Origin: Cymodocea nodosa
Taxonomy: Eukaryota; Streptophyta; Magnoliopsida; Alismatales; Cymodoceaceae
Direction of reading: 5' to 3'
DNA length: 64,000 nt
NCBI GenBank assembly: GCA_036874045.1
Contig: CM072343.1
Location: forward strand, 4,732,001-4,796,000
Shown here: piece after piece, positions 45,601-55,557 of the stretch
How the letters are laid out: each line of letters opens with the position of its first letter
Numbering within the stretch: position 1 is the stretch's first letter
Program-made: the position numbers and the translations under genes
The notes under the pieces: model-generated
Database searches by the model: none
What the model was told of the DNA's origin: nothing
Seen by the model: only the letters and a program-made list of their open reading frames with translations

Positions 45601-48135
45601 TTGCCAAAGTCCATATGTCAACTCTAATTTTAAGTAAGAAAATTTAATGATTAACTTTGATGGATGTTAGAAATAGAGGAGAGGTCATCGAAGAACCATC
45701 AGAGATTGCTAAAGAAGTCGTTGAAGATTGTCAGAGGAGTGTAAGGATGCAAGTTTAGGACATTAGCTTGCTTGGAAAGGTTTGTAGAGATTAAGGTTGT
45801 TTTGGAGGTATTTTTACTTTGGAGTTTTGATGATTGAAAGTAACTTGAGAGGTTGTCAAAGTCGACGTTTGTTGGAAGCCATCATAGGGTTGTCAAAAAC
45901 TACGATGAGCTTGTTAGAGAAGATGACAATCTGACATACAAATGTGTTTCAGAGTGTCAAAATAGAGTCGTTCATGTGTTCAAAGTTTGAGGGTCCTAAT
46001 GATGTTGAGAGGGTGCCTTGAAACAAAAATTTTAGGTGGATTTTATAGAGCTCATTGGAGAGGGAGACTTACTATCTAGTTGGTCACCTTTGAAAAGTCC
46101 AATGGGCTGATAGGCGATCATATCGCAGGTAGATTGGCTTGAAAGAGGGGGGAACGATTAGTCAAAGGCTGAAAGCAAGCTCAAAAGTTGAAAAAGGGGC
46201 AATGACCAATCATCTGACTAGACAAGTGGCCAGTCTACACATCAATGAACTTTTGCAGGGGCGGTCAGATGTACAAAAGGCTGAAATGAAGTTGTAGGGA
46301 GAGGGAATACAAGAAGACAATGAAGATCACAACTTTTGTTGGCAAATGAATGGGTGAGGTAGTGGTGTCAAGCATGTAGATGGCTAAATGACGGTTGTTG
46401 AGCTAGAGAAGATGGTGTAAGTGGGCAGGTGGTGGAGGTGATCAATGGTTGGGATTAAAATGAGAAAGATTCAACGATAGAGATGCTGTTGTGTGGGCTA
46501 TTAGATTAAGAGTTTTAAATAATTCAAAGGCAAAGATGAAGTATAATCTGAGTTGTCAGATAGAGATTGAAGAGCCAATGGATGAGTAATTTAAGTCATT
46601 AAATTAGAATCATCCAATCTAAATTAAAGATCAGGATTATAATGTTTTAAAGAGGGTTATCTAGATGTTAAACACCTGATGGACGGTTGAGATTAAATGA
46701 GAATAAAAGGGAAATTTTGGAGGGTTTTAAAGGATAGAAAAATGGGATTTTTGAAGGATTAATTAAGATGATTTAGGATTAATTTAAGGATTGAGTGATT
46801 TAAAGATTAATTAAGGATTATATTAATTTTTTTAAAGATTTGATTAAAGACCAAATTAAGGATTAAGTAAAGAGTGTCTTGAGGATTTAATTAAGGATTA
46901 AGCTAAGTGTTTAATTAAGTATTTTTATAAAGTGATTTAATTGAGTAATTTAAGTGATTTAATTAAGTGATTTAGATAATTTGATTAGATGATTTAATTA
47001 TGTTAAATGATTTAATAGTTAAATTAGACGTTTTCAAGTGATTAAAGTATTTTCGGTGATCTAATTAAGTATTTTTGATGATTAATTAAGCGTTTTCAAT
47101 AATTTAACTAAACGTTTTAGGTGATTTAATTGAATATTTTGGATGATTTAATTAAGCATTTTAAATGATTTAATTAATTATCTTAAGTGAAAGGTAAAGT
47201 GTGGAAAAGGAGGAAGGATGGAACATATACAACTGATGAGAGAACAATTTGACATCCAACTACCTTAGTTAATAATCATTGAACTTCAGAGTGAGTTGTC
47301 AGCATGTAACTACTATATCTTTATTTAATTAATATTTTATGCATGATAATAATTTAAGAAATTTATCTAGGCATTGTTATATATTTATCGTAATTTTATT
47401 TTATCTTATCTTTGAGTTTTAAGTTGTAATTTGACATTTTTTTTACAAAAGTATGACACTTCCACTGAGATGATCTTCGATCATTGATATATTTCCTTTT
47501 TCTAGAGAATTAATCTTCGACACAACAATTGATATTTGAAACCTTGATGCTGTTAGATTTTTAACATGTATCTTGGGACTGTTTTGAAATCAACGCCTGA
47601 TAGATCATATCTATACATAAACTTTTAGATGCAACTGTGTGTGTCTCAAGCATCTAGATTTTCTGGATCAGCTTCAGCATCGGAGGGGAACATGTTGGAC
47701 CTGAGCAAGGGAAATGGCAAAGATAATGAAGAGGTTTTGAAGCATTCCACTTCTCAAAAAGAAGGCGAAGCCAATGGAAGCAAGTCCATCTTTAAACAGA
47801 ATGATGTTTCAAACCAGATTACAGCTGAGGGGCTTCCTGGAGATTCTTCTACCATACGTCCTGGTGTTGCCCCTGGGCTCAAATTTGGGGGTAGTGGCTC
47901 TTGTCCAGATCTTCCATGGGTAACCACCACAGGTCGAAATGGTAAAACCATTTCAGGTGTTACCTATAAATACGGCAAAAATCAGATTAGGATAGTTTGT
48001 GCTTGTCATGGAACTCACATGTCTCCTGAAGAATTCATACAACATGCAAGCGTAGAAGCCGAGGATGCGGAGATCAACACAGCCATGGCATCCTTCCCTA
48101 GCAGCAGTAATGCAGCGGCGTCCGCCCAAAGCTGA
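36640..48135 (+). CDS. NINJA-family protein (JAZ/TOPLESS adaptor), 2 coding exons with a ~10 kb intron
   Basis: Exon 1 is 36640-37663 (341 codons plus one base). Exon 2 most simply starts at 47651, after CTCAAG, and ends with TGA at 48135; the join is in frame and gives 502 residues. Acceptors at 47672 or 47678 would also keep frame. The N-terminus MDDENSLELSLGLGLS holds an EAR repression motif (LELSLGLGL, residues 7-15), which recruits TOPLESS co-repressors. KRK near residue 117 may be nuclear-localising. The C-terminal domain from about residue 429 (LPWVTTTGRNGKTISGVTY, then IRIVCACHGTHMSPEEF) is the part that binds the TIFY motif of JAZ proteins. NINJA thus links JAZ to TOPLESS and represses jasmonate responses in the nucleus; the AFP relatives in ABA signalling share the layout, but MDDEN and the C-terminus fit NINJA best. 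The ATG at 36640 is preferred over one nine codons upstream. An additional small exon inside the intron cannot be excluded. Confidence 0.9.
38205..38420. mobile_element. MITE-like palindromic element in the NINJA intron
   Basis: CATATGGTCACCC at 38355-38367 pairs perfectly with GGGTGACCATATG at 38384-38396; flanking AATCCTCT (38344) and AGAGGATT (38403) extend the stem. The words CTGATC(A/G)GTTG and GGTTAACTGCA recur around it in both orientations. No coding capacity, consistent with a small inverted-repeat transposon. Confidence 0.5.
38444..38465. repeat. (CA)n microsatellite
   Basis: Alternating CA tract of about 22 bases in the NINJA intron. Confidence 0.9.
38600..38745 (-). mobile_element. 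RTE LINE endonuclease N-terminal fragment
   Basis: Minus-strand translation gives IRLAT*NIGTLIGKSMYLE...RRKSNILYLQETKW. This matches the conserved start of the plant RTE endonuclease domain (WNVGSLTGKS... LQETKW). It is followed upstream by a leader that also occurs at about 50400-50520. Confidence 0.72.
39170..39500 (+). mobile_element. RTE LINE 3' end fragment
   Basis: The plus strand gives KNKIRKN-LR-F and later text comparable with the 'IRENRLRWFGHV...RRGRPKKTW' and terminal 'HVADPD'-like regions that end plant RTE proteins, with several stops. Orientation is opposite to the endonuclease fragment at 38600, so this is a separate or rearranged insertion. Confidence 0.6.
41080..41715. repeat. 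Two diverged copies of a ~330-bp unit in the NINJA intron
   Basis: Unit 1 (about 41080-41400) and unit 2 (about 41405-41715) share, in order: an AGAGAAAGAAAA purine block, GATGAA/GTGAAGGTATTAAAAA, CTGATATTTTTT, TGCTTATGAATGAC-like text, CTACCTATCT, AAACTTTATTTT, TATTTTTTAAATTAATT, ACTCTAAAATCTTATA and AAAATTTTTAATTAT. The open frame at 41028-41231 is low-complexity translation of the purine block. Confidence 0.8.
41720..43365. other. NINJA intron, purine-rich plus strand, no gene seen
   Basis: AG-rich sequence with many GAAGAGA words (42040-42960) and no sustained coding frame or recognised repeat family. Confidence 0.4.
43370..44030. repeat. Satellite-like array built on GCATGATTAA
   Basis: The decamer-like phrase (G)CATGATTAA(G) recurs dozens of times with substitutions. 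A longer unit, starting CATGATTAAGATGCAAGATT at 43732 and again at 43861, indicates a higher-order period of about 129 bp. Confidence 0.85.
44190..44580. repeat. 57-bp minisatellite, six to seven copies
   Basis: The anchor TAGATGAATAT recurs at a constant 57-base step (44250, 44307, 44364, 44421, 44478, 44535). Because 57 is divisible by three, several minus-strand frames stay open across it, but the resulting peptides are simply repetitive. Confidence 0.95.
44590..46780. other. NINJA intron, unclassified G-rich sequence
   Basis: More GC than its surroundings, with the plus strand clearly G-rich over C (for example 45680-46480). Words such as TTGAAGATTGTCAGAGG recur loosely. It may be the inside of an old LTR element, but I see no LTR, primer-binding site or domain. 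Confidence 0.35.
46785..47195. repeat. Degenerate repeat of GATTTAATTAAG(T)
   Basis: The phrase GATTTAATTAAGxxTTTTxxx recurs roughly every 20-30 bases across this stretch with many variants (AAGTGATTTAATTAAGTGA, GATGATTTAATTAAGCATTTT). Confidence 0.75.
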
Positions 48136-48565
48136 TTCACGTTATCTATTTTCTAAAGACATGTGCTTATGGTGTTGCACCGGAGAAATTATTAACGTAC
48201 ACAATGGAGCCAAGCTCATCGACTTAACTACCGCCGCATGGTCTCAATTTCCCTGTTTTTCATTCACTCGTTTGGGGAATTTGTGATTCGGAGATCATAA
48301 TGGTTGAAGTGTATTATGCTTCTTGAGATACCATCGAAAAGAGTGTTACAACCTATCCAGGCAAAATTCTTACTTGGCAGTAAAGTAATGGAACCAATTT
48401 CGACCGTGGTGTACCCAAACTACCTAGAACATGAATAGCTTTTTGGTGTTTAAAGTTGCACAATGTAGTGGTAAATTCTATCGATTGAAGTCTCTGTTCT
48501 TAAATGTGTACGAGCAACACTGAGTCAGACATGATTCAGGATCAGCATCATCAGCACATGCTTCT
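48136..48565 (+). other. NINJA 3' flank / likely 3' UTR
   Basis: Unique-looking sequence after the NINJA stop, running up to the stop codon of the opposite-strand small ORF. No clear domain in any frame. Confidence 0.5.
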
Positions 48566-48832
48566 TCAGGAGATATAGGTGGATGATTTTCCAGGGAGTG
48601 CTTGCTTCTCTGCTTCTTCAGAAGTTGCGATGAGGTGGCCGGAAGAAGAAGAAGAAGAAGAAGAAACCCACAGAGCCAGGATAGATTCTTTGGGTGTCGT
48701 TTGAATGATGGTAAAGCTCTTCATGTCGCCAACAAGAGGGACTTGGATGTATTTGATGGGCTCCCTGGCACTTCCCTCTATCTTGGGAGGAGTGGATTTC
48801 TTGCAGTTTGAGTGCCGTTTCATCCAGTCCAC
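48566..48832 (-). CDS. Small uncharacterised ORF, 88 residues
   Basis: ATG at 48832 to stop at 48566, with GC content and codon use more gene-like than the AT-rich surroundings. The product begins MDWMKRHSNCKKSTPPKIEG and has a central hydrophobic-rich segment (SFTIIQTTPKESILALWV), then eight serines encoded by a GAA/CTT-type trinucleotide tract (48643-48665), then a charged tail. No signal peptide or known domain is recognised. It could be a short gene, the last exon of a longer one, or chance. It faces the NINJA gene tail to tail with about 430 bases between stops. Confidence 0.4.
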   Translation of the reverse strand: MDWMKRHSNCKKSTPPKIEGSAREPIKYIQVPLVGDMKSFTIIQTTPKESILALWVSSSSSSSSGHLIATSEEAEKQALPGKSSTYIS

Positions 48833-49099
48833 AATCGTTGTATCAATTACTCAATTCGAAACTTTGATAACAATAATTAAATCACGAACACAAAGTTAAA
48901 ATAACTCTGCAAAGTCATTCATTGCAAAAGTACAAAGATAACAACGGTAATATGTCATAATCTTGTTATCATGTAAAGGTAGTCAGATGATAAATCTTTT
49001 TCTTCTATATATTTCTATTTATAATAAAATCTTCACTTAAATTACATAAATTTTAAATCTTTTTTTCACAAAATAATTTTACACCTTTTTTTTTTTTTA

Positions 49100-50520
49100 C
49101 ACCAATCAATTTTCTTCGACCTCCCGATGATATGACCAATCATTTAAATCGATTTTCTTTTATTTTTAAATGATGCAATTTGCACCTTATTTCTACTAAA
49201 GTCTTTTTTAACTCATACCTCATGGTATTACTAATCCATTTAAGCATTTGCATCTTTATGATACTAATTTTTTTTTCTCATTATCATGTTTTACAATTCA
49301 ACCTTCTGAATTATAAAGTATAGCTAGATGAAATGGTAGTATTATAAAATTTTTCATTTAATTTTAAGAGTATTCTTTTATTACAAAATACTTTAGAAAT
49401 ATTTTTCCACCAAATAATTCTATAAATCACATTCTCTATAAATTCTCTATTTTTACTTATTAAAGATCTTAAGTATATAAAAGTCTTATTTTTATGAATC
49501 TCATGACCACTAAGTTTATACCTTTATCATTATTCTTATTTTCATTGAACGTATATTCCATATATTCACTTTTGATCTACTCAATTTAAACCTTTTGAAC
49601 AAAGTTTTTTTTTTATAATTATAATTTAGAACTAATCCTTAACTTATTTTTATCAATTAAAATTATGTTGTTTTCAGTAAATAGCAAACACTAGGGTATT
49701 TCTCATTAATATTTCTTAATTATTTCATTTATAACTAAAACAATCAAATATATACCTATAAAGGACTCTTGGTGTATACCTATGTTTATTAGAAATTCCT
49801 TAATTTATTCTTCTATAGTTTTAAAACTAGTGACTATTCTTTTATACATATGTTATAATATCAATATACCTTATAGGCACTTCTTTTATTCCAATATTCA
49901 TCACAATAAGTTTCTAGGTATACTATCATAAGCTTTTTTTAAATCAATGAGAACCAAATGGAGTTCTTTTTCCTTAACATAAATTTTGTATTAGTTGCTC
50001 AAGTACTTATCTATCTTTATTTGTTAACCTACTTGACATAAATTTAAATTGATTTTCTATGATTTTATTTCCCTGTCTATCTTTGCTTAGTTACCCTTTC
50101 CTATAATTTCATAATGATTCATTAACTTAATATTACAATAATTATTACAATTTTGTTTGTCCTTTATCTTAGTGTAGTTATTAAAAGCTCTTTCTCCATT
50201 CATCTAACATCTTCTTTATCTTTAAAATTATATTAAAAAACTTAATTATCCACTTAATCCTTACTTCATCTAATATGATAATCTAAAACAACAATCCTCA
50301 ATTAAGTTAGATTGTTCTCATCTATTTAGTCTTTTTTTACATGTAAAATATGTTAAATTTCTTTCTTATCATCATACCCACTAGTAATTCATATCCTTAA
50401 TTTAGTATTTTGGACTAATTTCTTTTACCTACACTTGTCCATTACAATGTAAGAATATTTGTTTATTTTTGTAATATTGACATAGAACCCTTAAGGTAAG
50501 AATGTTACACATGTTAGGAA
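49100..50520 (-). mobile_element. Dead RTE-clade LINE (reverse transcriptase relic)
   Basis: Minus-strand text runs from an endonuclease-start remnant near 50400 directly into RT. It reads LVLIDLKKAYDSIPRNLL near 49960-49920, then MYKRIVTSFKTIEE, IGIHQES, YLIVLVINEI, and LLFTENNIILID near 49670, where the catalytic ADD of RT has become TEN. It continues with KNKTFIYLRSLISKNREF and IILPFHLAILYNSE. Stops are frequent and the endonuclease is mostly deleted. Confidence 0.85.
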
Positions 50521-50539
50521 AACATAATTTCAAATAAGG

Positions 50540-51629
50540 TGTAGGATCATAAATATCATAAGGGAGGTGAAGTATGTCTTTAGAAAATTAATTAAAACTT
50601 CTAGCAAATAAAATAAGAGCACAAATTCACATAAATTTTGTTAATCATAACTTTATTGACAAACTAATAATTTACAAACTTTTATGCACAACTTCTCTAC
50701 TTGTTGGTTCAAATACACAATTTTCCCTTAGGCAAATTCACACTCAAAAAAATAATTGACCTTATTCTAACCTTGAATAAATCTAACTTTCAAACCTAAG
50801 CTTTGCTCACAGCTTTTGAATCTTCTCGAATTTGCTCAGCTTTTGTATCTATTTACTCATTCCTTTAATTCTTGACTTGAAATCTCTAAGATTGCTTTGA
50901 GATAGCTTTTTTCTTTGTATTTATTAGGATTTCTCTGTGAATTTTGTAGGATTCCTCTGTATTGAATGAGATTTCTAAGGGATTCTTTATGGTATAATGT
51001 GAGATTTCTTTATATTAGATGAAATGATTGAAGTGTAGCTCATACTCTATTTATAATAGTCGAATTGAAGTTTCTCGTTCAATACATTCATCCACTTAAT
51101 CCATAATTCTATGATCTCATGTCATTTTTCAAATTCGAAATATCCACGTTCACCATATTCTTTTTGAATTTTCACGTTCCCTTGTCATAAATCCATCGAG
51201 AATGCTCTTTCTAGAGAATTGTAGAATTTATCTCTTAAATTGTCACTTTAGTTGAATATTTATTTTTTAATGCTTGTAAAAGCTTAAATACTTATTTGTA
51301 ACTCTTTGAGTTTTCCACTTGAAAAACACGTGACTATAATAGAAAAACTTAACTTTATGTTAGTCACTTATAAAACTCGAACAGTTGTTATCTAACTCTT
51401 TAACTTTTCTTAAATGAATACACATGAAAACTTAAGACATTAAAAACACACATGCAAATAACTATAACTATATGAGTTTTTAACATAACTCTTTGACTAA
51501 CTCAAAACATTAACGATAACTATACGACTTTTCAAAAATAATTAACGCCTAACTATATAACTAAGATAAAAACTTAGACTTATTTTTAGACTTAGTAAAA
51601 TACACATCATCAAAACAAAATTCCTAACA
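50540..51629 (-). mobile_element. 3' LTR of element C, 1090 bp
   Basis: Ends are TGTAGGATCAT and TTCCTAACA. The first 40 bases (GGATCATAA...AAGGGAGGTGAA) resemble the A-family LTR end, pointing to a SIRE-like copia relative. Confidence 0.7.
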
Positions 51630-53765
51630 ATCTCTCTCCCTTTTTTATGATAACAAAATCTAATAAGTCTATCTTTCAAAAATCATTCTCCCCCTTTTTG
51701 TTATTAAACAAAAATCATAAGATCATGTGAGGGATAAAACATGCTAAGTTTAAAATTCAAAAAAGAATCATAAAATCAATTTTCATTTAAAACTCAAAAA
51801 ATGTGGATATACAATAACTAAATATAGCATTTGAATAAAAAAAATTATTACAATTTTCAACAAACTACATAAGATGTTTCTATTTAATACATAATTTCTT
51901 TATGTACCAATTCATAAGTCTTTATGTCTTCTTAAAATATTTAACAGAGTTTCTGAAATCTTTTGTGTAATTTCTACACCAATTCTCTTAATTTGATCAA
52001 TAATTTCCTAATCTAAATCTATGTTCCTAACTTGTGAAGGTTGTTGTGATTGATCTGAATTATGTATTGGTATATGACTTTCTATTTGTTGTTGTTGGTG
52101 TTGTGACTATACTTACTATTCGTGTTGTTCTTGTTCTTGTTGCTGTTGTTGCTATTTTTGTTGATATTATTGTTGTATTTCAGGTAAGTCTATAACTTAA
52201 TTTTCTAAAGTTTTTTTATAGAGAAAAATCTTGATTTTATCTTTTTCTGTAGCCAAGGTGTTATATCTATTTAAATTGCCATAATTCTCAATATTACATA
52301 ACCAAAAAATAATTTACTTTATAAATTTAGAATATGATAAATAAAAACGTCATAATAGTTAACCTAAATGTGATTTATCAAGGCATAAGTTGCATAAAGA
52401 CAACATTTGTCAACTTCAATTCTATGACCAAACATCTAAAAGATATGAGCATATAATATTTTTGTAATAAATTGTGTCTGGCCATGTAAATCATTTAAGA
52501 ATTGAAGTTCACTATTGGCATCAAGATTTTTTGCCAATTGTTGTATATCCTAACCTAGTTGATAAACCTATCATCTCTCTCATAATTTAACTCTTTCATT
52601 CTTTAATCTTAATACTTCATATAAAAGCTCAAGAGTTAACTGAATATATAAATAACTATACGATTTTCCAAAAATAATTAATGCCTAACTATATGACTAA
52701 GATAAAAACTTAGACTTAGTAAAATACACATCATCAAAATAAAATACTTAACAATCTCCACCTTTTTAATGATGATAAAACCTAATAAGTCTATCTTTCA
52801 AAAATCATTCTCTCCCTTTTTGTTATTAAACAAAAATCATAAAATCATGTGAGGGAAAAACATGCTAAGTATAAAATTCAAAAAAGAATCATAAAATTGA
52901 TTTTCATTTAAAACTCAAAAAATGTGGATATACAATAATTGTTTTTACTAAATACAACATTTGAATAAAAATAATAGTTATTACAATTTTCAACAAATTA
53001 CATAAGATCTATTTAATACGTAATTTCTTCATGTATCAATTCACAAGTCTCTATGTCTTCTTAAAATATTTAACAGAGTTTCTAAAATCTTTTGTGTAAT
53101 TTCTACACTAACTCTCTTAACTTGATCAATAATTTCCTAATCTAAATCTATGTTCCTAACTTGTGAAGGTTGTTATGACTGATCTAAATTATGTAGTATA
53201 TGACTTTATATTTGTTGTCGTTGGTGTTGTGACTATACTTGTTGTTCAAGTTGTTTTTGTTCTTATTCTTGTTGTTGGTGTTGCTACTTTTTTTTATTTC
53301 AAGTTTGTAACTTGGTATTTTTGAAGTTTTTTTGTAGAGAAAGATTTCAATTTTATCTTTTTATGTAGTCAAAGTGTTATATCTATTTGACTTATCATAA
53401 TTCTCAATATTACATCACCAAAAAATAATTTACTCTATAAATTTAGAATATGATAAATAAAAACATCATACTAGTTGACTTGAATATGATTTATCAAAGC
53501 ATAAGCTGCATAAAGATAACATTTGTCAACTTCAACTCTATGACCAAACTTCTAAAAGATAAGAGCATGTAATATTTTACAATAAATCATATCTGACCAT
53601 GTAAATCATTTAAGAATCAAAGTTCACTATTGGCATTAGGATTTTTCACCAATTGTTGTATGTCCCAACTTAGCTGATAAACTTGTCATCTCTTTAATAA
53701 TTTAACTCTTTCATTCTTCAATCCTAATACTTCATGTAAAATCTTAGGAGTTAATTGAATATCTA
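51516..53765. repeat. Direct duplication, 1136-bp period, spanning LTR end and internal region of C
   Basis: ATAACTATACGA at 51516 recurs at 52652, and the two copies stay alignable through the LTR terminus, the polypurine tract and the Q-rich 3' end of the ORF up to about 52650 and 53765. Each copy contains about 110 bases of LTR end. Confidence 0.9.
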
Positions 53766-54545
53766 AATGTTGTATATTCGAGACAAGAATATTATCTACA
53801 ACTGTTAAGTTAGAATAAAAGTAACTAATAATCTCTTGAATGTGTAAATGGTTTGGTTGTTGTGGCAGTAATGTTAACAACCATTGAAATTGAAACATCT
53901 CTCTTAGGTTAGTCATTCCATCAAACTTAACTGGTCATGCATATAAAATAGTAAAAGTTTTATAATTTAAGTACTGTTCATAATAGGAGTTATCTCTGAA
54001 CCAAAGTAGCATGCTATCTTTCAAATTTTACTTTGGGTTTGAAATTTTCCTGTCATGATCTTCTTCAAACCTAAGACTTATAGTATCTTCGTTGGCAATT
54101 ATATTTTCAAAATTATCAGCAACATTTTCAAATTCTGTGTGAAATTCTGAAATAATAGCAATTATCATGTCAATAATTTCATCAACAATATTTATCTAAA
54201 TTTCTTCAATATGTTTAGCAACTGTAATGTTTTCTCTCTGTTCTTCAATGTGAACAATAGTCTTCGACAATTGTCTTTAGATTTGAAAATGCTTAACACC
54301 AAATACTAGCATATTAATAACTTGTGTTTCAAGAGTATTATCCTTGATTGAGACTTCAATAGTATTATATTCCAATTGTAACAAAATGTTTTGCTGACTA
54401 TTTACATTGATTAACCAATAATAAATAATTTGTAATAGTCATAACCAGATATTTATAAATTGATATATGTAACCATAAAATATAGTACTTTGTTGTGATA
54501 TTATATGAGGAATAATATCTGTATATTCCTCTTCCGATGATATGT
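53000..54545 (-). pseudogene. C-terminal two thirds of the large ORF of element C
   Basis: Reading downward from 54545: acidic start (SSEEEYTDIIP), long helical stretch, then a conserved block at 53930-53686 (FDGMTNLREMFQFQWLL, YFYSNL, LHEVLGLKNE) matching the plus-strand relic at 8492-8737. Below it lie a Q-rich low-complexity segment (53290-53170) and a helical tail (EIIDQVKRVSVEITQKILETL). The frame is interrupted mostly by TAG where Q is expected. It continues the frame of 62597-61562 once the B insertion and one TATGT copy are ignored. Confidence 0.6.
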
Positions 54546-55557
54546 TGTTTGGGTTTTTAGGCGGCACTAGAGAAGTTGTTTAGTTCTCCGGCAACGACGC
54601 TAGAAAACTTGTATTTGTTAACTTCTGTTTTTAACTTGGTTAATTTGTCTTTATGCTTATATCAATAATTTCTTTTAGAAGTAAACAAACAACCTTCCAC
54701 ATAAATTAGATATTAATTTCAATTTGTATTTTAACTGCAAGTGCACAGTGTATATTGTATTTGTGTGCAAGTAAAGGTCGATCTTATAGAGAATTGAGTA
54801 AGAATTGTGTAATGTTCTATTTTTATATTATACTTAATGTGTTCAGTAATTACTTCATTGAGTTACAGTTAACACAATGGAATAAGTTCGTGGAGTTATG
54901 ACTAACTCAACGAACTAATCTCGTAGACTTAAGTTAACTCTATGAGCCTATCTTTCCAGTTTAATACTGCTATTTACAAAGGAATTTGGCTAACCATTGG
55001 GCGATTCCACAGATTGTAAATAACATCAATTAAACTCTTTAATGCTAGTTAATATTAGATTTATCATTAAGCAATACCAACATTCAAATATTTTAAACAG
55101 TAACCATTAAAATCTTTAAGTAACTAGAACGAATCAATTTCAGTAAACTATAATACTATTTTCTATTTTCTGAATCAAACAAACATAAAACATTTACAAT
55201 ACTGACAATGATAACTTAAATCACAATACAAAACAAACAATACAATACTTAAATACTAAATATAAACATAGATAAGTTGTTATTTTTAGTATTTTTGTTT
55301 TGAGATGTTCATGAAAATGGGCGAAAGGTGAAATGTAAAAATCTATATTGATAGTAAATACTTCAGTCACTACATGCTACGCGATTATACCACTGAAAAC
55401 TTAATCACTTACAATCCTGCCTCCTCTCCCTATAGAATCGCGAGTCTAGAATTGCAAGATGATCTCCTCTTCAACATACTGGCATCAACCCGAAACTAAG
55501 GCTAGAAGCTTTACGATCTCCTGAGATATGAGTCAATGCTTGGTGAAAATGACTTCC

